This document shows, piece by piece, positions 58,366 to 64,000 of a stretch of 64,000 nt of DNA. The stretch is taken from NCBI GenBank assembly GCA_002328075.1, contig DCVT01000022.1, forward strand, positions 1,561 through 65,560, written 5' to 3'. Below the pieces are notes generated by a model. That model was not told the DNA's origin, did not search any database, and worked only from the letters and a program-made list of their open reading frames with translations. Position 1 is the first letter of the stretch. Each line of letters begins with the position of its first letter. Both the position numbers and the translations under genes were made by a program. The stretch is from Anaerolineales bacterium UBA2181. Its GTDB lineage: Bacteria > Chloroflexota > Anaerolineae > Promineifilales > UBA4811.

Positions 58366-60147
58366 TTGCTTCGCAGTATCCGCCAACGAATAGCGGTTCC
58401 CTATGCCGCTCTGATCCTGGTGTCTACCGTGGTACTGGCATTGTTCGTCTCCACCTATGTCAGGGCCGAGTATCTGACCGACCTGGAGTCGCATCTGGTG
58501 GCCGATGCCCGCATGGTCGGTCAGGCGGTGCTGCCCGCGCTTCGCGCGGACAGCGCCGGTGCTCAGGTTCTTCAGACTCTGGCGGGGCAGTTGGGAGATT
58601 CGCTGGGAGCGCGGGTTACATTGATCGGAGTGGATGGGTGGGTGCTGGGCGATTCATACGAGGACCCGCTTGGCATGGATAACCACCTGACGCGGCCGGA
58701 GGTGCAAGCCGCGCTGGCCGACGGTGTTGGAGTATCGACTCGTCGCAGCCCCACCTTGGGTTACGACCTCATGTACGCGGCGGTACCGGTGATTCTTGAG
58801 GGCGAGACCGTGGCCATTTCTCGGGTCTCCTTGCCTCTCACCCGGGTGCAGGAGCGGGTGGATCGACTGCGGAACACAGTTCTTCTGACCGCCGCGGCGG
58901 TGCTGCTGCTGGCTGGCCCCCTGGTGGTGCTCACGGCTGAAGGGATCGCCCGGCCGGTGCGCACGCTGACCCAACTGGCCGAGCGCGCATCGCAGGGCGA
59001 GAGGTCCGGCCGCATTCGCACCGCTAGCCACGACGAGACCGGTCGGCTGGCAGACGCCTTCAACCGCATGATTGAAGAAACGGATCGACAGATGGATGCC
59101 TTGGCCAGCCAGAGGAACGCCCTGACCGCGGTGCTGACCCACATGGCGGACGGAGTCATCATCACCGGAGCGGACGAGCGGGTCAGGTTGATCAACCCAG
59201 CCGCTGCACGGCTGCTGGATACCGCTGAAGCCTCGGCGGTGGGCGAGCGGTTCGTCACGGTCGCGCGCGATCATCAGGTGGTCGAAATCTGGCGCCGGTG
59301 CCTGGCGAGCAATACGGAGCAAACCGCCGCCGTCGAGATGGTCGGCGCGCGCCCTTTTCTGCAGGTGGTGGTCACCCCATTGGACGGCGATAGCTGTCTG
59401 GTGCTGCTTCAGGACCTGACCCGAATCCGCCGGTTGGAAACGGTGCGGCGAGACTTCATCAGCAACATCTCGCACGAGTTGCGTACTCCCCTGGCCTCAT
59501 TGCGCGCGCTAGTAGAAACGTTGCAGGACGGAGCGTTGGCTGATCCCCCCGCCGCCACGCAATTCCTGGGCCTGATGCAGACCGAGGTGGATGCACTGGC
59601 GCAGTTGGTGGAAGAGCTGCTCGAACTCTCGCGCATCGAATCCGGCCGGGCGCCGCTGCGGCTATGCCCTACTCCGGTGGCGGACGTGATCCATCCGCCT
59701 GTCGCGCGTCTTCAACCGCAGGCCAAGCGGGCCCACCTGCGTCTATTCGTCGAATTGCCGGAGGGCCTGCCGGATGTGTTGGCCGACGTCGAACGCGTGC
59801 GCCAGGTGGTGACCAACCTGGTTCACAACGCCATCAAGTTCACCCCCCTCAAGGGCACAATCCGGGTCTGGGCAGAGCCGGCTGGAGATATGGTGCGCAT
59901 CGCGGTGCAGGACAATGGGATTGGCATTGCCACCGATGACCTTGCCCGTGTCTTTGAGCGGTTTTACAAGGTGGATCACGCTCGCAGCGGCAAAGGAACC
60001 GGGCTGGGTCTGGCCATTGCCCGTCACCTGGCCCGGGCTCACGGAGGTGATATCCGAGTGGAAAGCGTGGAGGGAAGCGGCAGCACCTTTAGTTTCACCC
60101 TGCCGTTCGCGCACGATCGTCCAGTTGACTCGGTACAGCAAGGCTAG
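58366..60147 (+). CDS. PhoR-type membrane sensor histidine kinase
   Basis: 593 residues, TTG start at 58366 with GAAGGG upstream. Two membrane helices (about 10-32 and 170-192) flank an extracytoplasmic sensor of about 135 residues. HAMP (about 192-245), PAS (about 250-345), HisKA with phospho-His370 in ISNISHELRTPLASL, and HATPase (about 475-585, NLVHNAIKFTP, NGIGIA, GTGLGLAIA) follow. The set matches PhoR/WalK-like kinases. Its stop shares CTAG with the stop of the giant gene on the other strand. Confidence 0.92.
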   Translation: MLRSIRQRIAVPYAALILVSTVVLALFVSTYVRAEYLTDLESHLVADARMVGQAVLPALRADSAGAQVLQTLAGQLGDSLGARVTLIGVDGWVLGDSYEDPLGMDNHLTRPEVQAALADGVGVSTRRSPTLGYDLMYAAVPVILEGETVAISRVSLPLTRVQERVDRLRNTVLLTAAAVLLLAGPLVVLTAEGIARPVRTLTQLAERASQGERSGRIRTASHDETGRLADAFNRMIEETDRQMDALASQRNALTAVLTHMADGVIITGADERVRLINPAAARLLDTAEASAVGERFVTVARDHQVVEIWRRCLASNTEQTAAVEMVGARPFLQVVVTPLDGDSCLVLLQDLTRIRRLETVRRDFISNISHELRTPLASLRALVETLQDGALADPPAATQFLGLMQTEVDALAQLVEELLELSRIESGRAPLRLCPTPVADVIHPPVARLQPQAKRAHLRLFVELPEGLPDVLADVERVRQVVTNLVHNAIKFTPLKGTIRVWAEPAGDMVRIAVQDNGIGIATDDLARVFERFYKVDHARSGKGTGLGLAIARHLARAHGGDIRVESVEGSGSTFSFTLPFAHDRPVDSVQQG

Positions 60148-63100
60148 TAGCCCAACTCACGCCCCAGCACCATCAGCGCCATGGCCAACGTTCGGCCGGC
60201 GCCGGCCAACTTGTCCTCTGAAATCGCCTCCACTGAGTCGGCCGGCTGTTGGGAGAACCCCTCCCACCCTTGCCAGCGGACGGACACCATGGGCGCCTCC
60301 TGACCAGACCGTGTAAAGGTGCGACCCTGGTCGTAGATCATGCTGATGTCGATGGCCTCGCGGGCCCTTGCCGTGCTCACGCCCATCTGCTGCGCGGACT
60401 TTTCCAGCAGTTCGGCCAGACGCAGACTGCTGCCGGCCGTGACCTCCAGCCCATCACCCGTACCCGCGCCCACACCCCGCACGTGGATCACCGCCTCCAG
60501 TTTGAAATTGGAGAACGCCGGCCGCGCCTGCAGGAACTTGGAAACGTCGGTGTAGGAGACCAGTTCGCCACCCTCGCGGCCCTGTCCGGCGTAGGCGATG
60601 AACATGATGCTGCGGTTGGCTTGATAGCCCGACTCTTGCAGCACGCGGATGGCCTCCAAAATCACCGCCACGCCGCTGGCGTTGTCATTGGCTGCCGACA
60701 GACTCTTGCCCGGAACGGGCGGTGGGCTGTCGTACGGCGCCATCACCACCACCAGGTAACGGGCGAGGCAGTCCACACAGTTGTCAAAACTGACTGACCC
60801 CGGTATGTAACCGATGACGTTCTGTACTGGAAAGCGCTCCTCGATCTGCGCCTGGACTTCCACGTCGACGGTGGGCACCAGGTCCAACTGCCAGACCTCC
60901 TCGGCCGCCAGGCGCTCGCGCTGGTCCCGCACCTGGCTCAGCGTGTACCCGGATCCGTCCAGCAGTCGCTCGGCCGCAGAATTCGATAACCAGAGAGAGG
61001 GATAGTCCTGGCCAATAGGTTCACTGTTGAACCAGTGGAAGAAGGCGGCCGCGCTGGCCCCTGAGAGACTGGGCTGAATCTCAAACTGGTGCTCGTCTGG
61101 TGCAACCACCAGCAACCCCTGATCCACCCTCCTAGCCACCTCCAGCGCATCCTGGGCGTCCAAGGTCAGGATCACCTGGCCGTCGAAATCGACTTTGGCC
61201 AGATCCACAAATCGGGTCTGGATGATGCCTGTGGCCTGTACCAGAGGAACTCCCAAGGCGATGAGTTTCACTGGCCCGCTGCCCACGCCCAACGATACCC
61301 AACTCCCCGAATAGGCGGCAATGTCCTTGAGAAAGCTCACCGGCGGGCCGTCGTCATGGATCACCAGTTCCGGCTCTGCTACCAGGTACCCAAAGCTGCG
61401 TGTTCGGTCCTGGAACCAGGTACCCCGCTGGCCGCCGGATTGGAGGCCCAGGTCCTGGAACTCCTCGGCGATGTATTTAGCCGCCGCCGCCACCCCAACG
61501 GTTCCCAAGGCTCGGCCCTCCATTTCCGGAGCGGTAAGCGCCAAGACGTGCTGCATGGCGCGGTCGGCTTCGAACTGCTGGGCGTATGCCCTGTAGTAGG
61601 GAGTGGAGCCGCTGTTGTCCATGAGCCAGCTCAGAACCAGAGCCGCCACCACGGTCGCCGCCACGGTGTACCAACTGACCAGCCGGTTGATGACCAGGTT
61701 ACCCTCTTCCACCAGGCGTCGTAAGCCTTCTCCAAAGAGGTTAAAGCTGAGGATCGAGACGAAAAAGGCCAACATGGGGTATAGCGCCGTCCATGGGTAA
61801 CTGCGGGCCTGATAGCGGATGTTGGCCAGCAGGGCGCCCCACTCAGGAACGTCCGAATAGAGCGCAACCCCCGCAGGCAGGTGGAATAGGGTGCCCCCGC
61901 CGATAAAGATGCTGATGAAACCCAGTTCTCCCAAGGTCATCAGCACAGCGCCCATCTCCAACGCGATGATGGAGATGAGGGCAGAAAAGAGGTTGGGAAG
62001 GATGTGCCGGCCCAAGATGCGGGCAGTGCGGGCCCCAGTTGCCACTGCACTCTCGATGTATGGCTGCGGCCGCAATTTGATCACCTCACCCCGCACGAAT
62101 TGCATGATTTCGCCCCATCCCACGAAACAGAGGGCCAGGACAAAGGGCACCATCCCCTGCCGGATATCCAAAGCCAGGATCAGAATCATCGCCAGCAGCA
62201 AGGTCGGGAAGGCAGAAATGATCTCGGCCGCGCCCAGAATCCAGCGGTCCAGCTGGCCGCCGTGAGTCCATCCTGCCAGCGCTCCCAGCACCACGCCAAC
62301 TACGGTTCGGGTGGCTACGGCCAGGGCTGCCAGGATCAGCGTCTGCTGGGCGCCAGCCAGCAACAGGCTCATCATGCACCGGCCCAGCATATCCGTGCCC
62401 CATGGGTAGGCTTCGCCCGGCTCGAACGGCGGCAGTGCGAGTTTGCCGTCGATAAAGACCAAACCCTCCGTTCGGTAAGGGTTGTTGGGCGTAATGGAGG
62501 GGCCCACAAAAACCAAGAGGGCCAATCCCAGTACCACCAGGCCGCCCACCATGAAAGGCAGATTGGTCAGCGCCGACTTCCAGGCCGAACGCGTGCGGGT
62601 CTCCCAAACAGTTTGATTTGGCCGGGGAAAGGACCGGTCTGCTAGCTCTTCTGGGCGCAACTCGGCCGCCTGTCTGGCTTGCCGTTTTCGACGCCAGCGA
62701 ACTAGCAGGTTATCATCCGCCCAGTCCCTCAATTCGTCCCTGGCGTCACGCAGGGTCGCCACCAACCCCCGGCGCTCCCGCAGGGCGACGTGGGCCGGTC
62801 CCTCTGAAAGGCGCGGATCCAGGATGCGGTAGCAGAGTTCCAGTATGAGGTTCACCAGGATGAATAACGAACCCAGGCAAAGCACGAGCGCGACGGTCAG
62901 ATTATGGTCGTGCCGGGCGATGCTCTTGAGCAGCGTGAAACCCGCTCCCGGCCATCCGAAATAGAGCTCGACGACGGGCAGACTGCTCAGGGAGAATCGC
63001 AGCGAGACGCCGATGGTTGTGAGAATCGGGATGGCTGCGTTGCGCAGGACGTGTACCGCCAACACCCGATGACGCCTCAGTCCCTTGCTGCGTGCGGTCC

Positions 63101-64000
63101 GCACATAGTCCTGGTCCAGGACCTGCCGCACGGCGATGAAGGTCATACGGGTTATCTGCGCGACCGGCCGCGCCGATAACACCAATGCTGGCAGCAGCAG
63201 GTGGTTGTCCCAACCAAAGCCGCCGACTGGCAGCAGGGCGCGCCCCGCGTGGCGTGTCAGCGTGATGACAGCCCACTGGAGCAGATAAGCAGCGAAGAAG
63301 CTGGGGACGGACATGCCAATGATCGTGGCGATGAGGACATAGAGCGACCGCTGAGCTTTGGAACGGGCCGCAAGCACTCCCAGGCTCACCCCCACCAGCG
63401 CAGCCAGCAGGAGTGAGACCCCCAGCAGTCCCAAGCTGCGTGGCAGCCGTTCCCGGATCACCCCCAACACCGGCACTGCGAGCAGGGTCTCTCCGCCAGC
63501 GGTCGAAAGCCCCAAGTCTCCCTGCACCAGGTTTGTTAGGTACGCACCGGTCCGAGAAAGGGCCTGACTGGCGGCTGGTCCAAAGGGTGTGCCCCCGGCC
63601 ATATCCAGGCCGAGGTAGGTCAGCAGGATGATGGTCAGCAATATGAGCGCACCGAAAGCCAGTCGTCGGCCCGCCAGCAGCACCAAACCCCAGCCGGGTC
63701 GGCCACGTCGGTCGCGCCCGCGCGCGGCGGTTTCAACGCTGGCAAAACCTGCCCAGTCCGGCCGAATCGGTTCTGCGACCGGTGGGGCTAGAGGGACGGA
63801 TACCAGGGGGCGTGGCGCCAGCCGTTTTCCCAGCGCTTGCACCCCACGCCGCGCTGTCTGGTTCTGCGGCTCAATGCGCTGCACCTGCTCAAGGCAGAAT
63901 AGCTTGTCGGCATCCGCCTCAACCACGCGGGCCAACCAGAGCCACGTCGGGACATCAGTCGGGTGCTCCCGGAGGTGTTGGGCCAATAGCGCTATCGCGT
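60144..64000 (-). CDS. Giant fusion: TPR-like region, two ABC permease domains (DppB/DppC-like) and degenerate M28 peptidase domain; 5' end outside window
   Basis: At least 1285 residues, and the frame is open to the right edge. The first 60 visible residues are TPR-like (LREHPTDVPTWLWLARV). A DppB-type permease (about 85-400) has six membrane segments and the coupling motif RTARSKGLRRHRVLAVH. A DppC-type permease follows (about 465-735, N-terminal TLRDARDELRD-like linker, then ALAGWTHGGQLDRWILGA and SAVATGARTARILGRHIL). After another helix (about 755) an M28-like domain fills about 790-1280. In it YLVVVMAPYDSPPP has Pro where the zinc-binding His of M28 lies, and AGQGREGG replaces the Glu-Glu motif. 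AANDNASGVA keeps the second ligand. The peptidase is probably inactive and may bind peptides for the permease pair. Confidence 0.78.
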   Translation of the reverse strand, partial: AIALLAQHLREHPTDVPTWLWLARVVEADADKLFCLEQVQRIEPQNQTARRGVQALGKRLAPRPLVSVPLAPPVAEPIRPDWAGFASVETAARGRDRRGRPGWGLVLLAGRRLAFGALILLTIILLTYLGLDMAGGTPFGPAASQALSRTGAYLTNLVQGDLGLSTAGGETLLAVPVLGVIRERLPRSLGLLGVSLLLAALVGVSLGVLAARSKAQRSLYVLIATIIGMSVPSFFAAYLLQWAVITLTRHAGRALLPVGGFGWDNHLLLPALVLSARPVAQITRMTFIAVRQVLDQDYVRTARSKGLRRHRVLAVHVLRNAAIPILTTIGVSLRFSLSSLPVVELYFGWPGAGFTLLKSIARHDHNLTVALVLCLGSLFILVNLILELCYRILDPRLSEGPAHVALRERRGLVATLRDARDELRDWADDNLLVRWRRKRQARQAAELRPEELADRSFPRPNQTVWETRTRSAWKSALTNLPFMVGGLVVLGLALLVFVGPSITPNNPYRTEGLVFIDGKLALPPFEPGEAYPWGTDMLGRCMMSLLLAGAQQTLILAALAVATRTVVGVVLGALAGWTHGGQLDRWILGAAEIISAFPTLLLAMILILALDIRQGMVPFVLALCFVGWGEIMQFVRGEVIKLRPQPYIESAVATGARTARILGRHILPNLFSALISIIALEMGAVLMTLGELGFISIFIGGGTLFHLPAGVALYSDVPEWGALLANIRYQARSYPWTALYPMLAFFVSILSFNLFGEGLRRLVEEGNLVINRLVSWYTVAATVVAALVLSWLMDNSGSTPYYRAYAQQFEADRAMQHVLALTAPEMEGRALGTVGVAAAAKYIAEEFQDLGLQSGGQRGTWFQDRTRSFGYLVAEPELVIHDDGPPVSFLKDIAAYSGSWVSLGVGSGPVKLIALGVPLVQATGIIQTRFVDLAKVDFDGQVILTLDAQDALEVARRVDQGLLVVAPDEHQFEIQPSLSGASAAAFFHWFNSEPIGQDYPSLWLSNSAAERLLDGSGYTLSQVRDQRERLAAEEVWQLDLVPTVDVEVQAQIEERFPVQNVIGYIPGSVSFDNCVDCLARYLVVVMAPYDSPPPVPGKSLSAANDNASGVAVILEAIRVLQESGYQANRSIMFIAYAGQGREGGELVSYTDVSKFLQARPAFSNFKLEAVIHVRGVGAGTGDGLEVTAGSSLRLAELLEKSAQQMGVSTARAREAIDISMIYDQGRTFTRSGQEAPMVSVRWQGWEGFSQQPADSVEAISEDKLAGAGRTLAMALMVLGRELGY

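Noticed and set aside
1..64000. CRISPR array
   Set aside because: No regularly spaced direct repeats of 23-40 bp with unique spacers were seen, and no cas-like gene is present.

Overview
The window is high-GC bacterial chromosome, most likely from an uncultivated Chloroflexota (Anaerolineae/Caldilineae-like) lineage. The phylum call is an inference from gene content: DUF5671-repeat membrane proteins, an archaeal-type phosphoglycerate mutase, a YfhO/flippase giant protein, PMT-pathway glycosyltransferase, DUF4157 injection-system cargo, many Thr/Pro-rich lipoproteins, and a TGTCATGCTG...GCGAAGCATCT interspersed repeat. No 16S rRNA or taxonomic marker is present. Promoters are close to the sigma-70 consensus (TTGACA, 16-17 bp, TAGAAT or TACAAT), and several starts are GTG or TTG.

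Layout. 0-4.4 kb (minus): the end of an extracellular contractile injection system (eCIS) locus, with a two-module AAA+ ATPase, a cargo-leader protein, a YkgJ-type cysteine-cluster protein and a DUF4157 (HExxH) protein running off the left edge. 4.8-5.5 kb: a YigZ/IMPACT protein. 5.7-9.4 kb (minus): tungstate ABC transporter tupBCA and a GntR/periplasmic-binding-like one-component regulator. 9.6-12.8 kb (plus): a DeoR repressor, a UgpC/MalK-type ATPase and ApgM. 12.9-20.7 kb (minus): AsnS, a 1367-residue YfhO-flippase fusion, a polyprenol-phosphate mannosyltransferase and a secreted protein. 21-23.5 kb (plus): a NarL-type regulator and a REC-GAF-kinase. 23.7-34.8 kb: a lower-density accessory region with a methyltransferase, a DUF5671 protein, a ZIP transporter, GNATs, an FGE-fold lipoprotein, long gaps and at least three decayed genes, one of them a broken eCIS-type effector.

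35-43.6 kb: a beta-propeller lipoprotein, a beta-hydroxyacid dehydrogenase, a tandem pair of HTH proteins with Hfq-like C-termini, an ECF sigma/anti-sigma/NUDIX cluster, tRNA-Leu(CAA), a pair of paralogous anchored proteins and a GDPD. 43.7-53.6 kb: a MATE-like transporter, a nitrilase-family enzyme, a four-S1-domain protein, and a minus-strand run (PQQ beta-propeller, GPH-type symporter, HisN-like phosphatase, DUF2877). 53.8-60.1 kb (plus): HD phosphohydrolase, nitroreductase, Tag-like glycosylase, bacterial dynamin, then a PhoB/PhoR-type pair. 60.1-64 kb (minus): a giant TPR-DppB-DppC-M28 fusion leaving the right edge.

The best candidates for something undescribed are the overlapping HTH/Hfq-like gene pair (37.99-39.09 kb), the ABC-permease/dead-peptidase fusion at the right end, and the eCIS cargo cluster with its YkgJ-type protein plus the separate frameshifted effector remnant.
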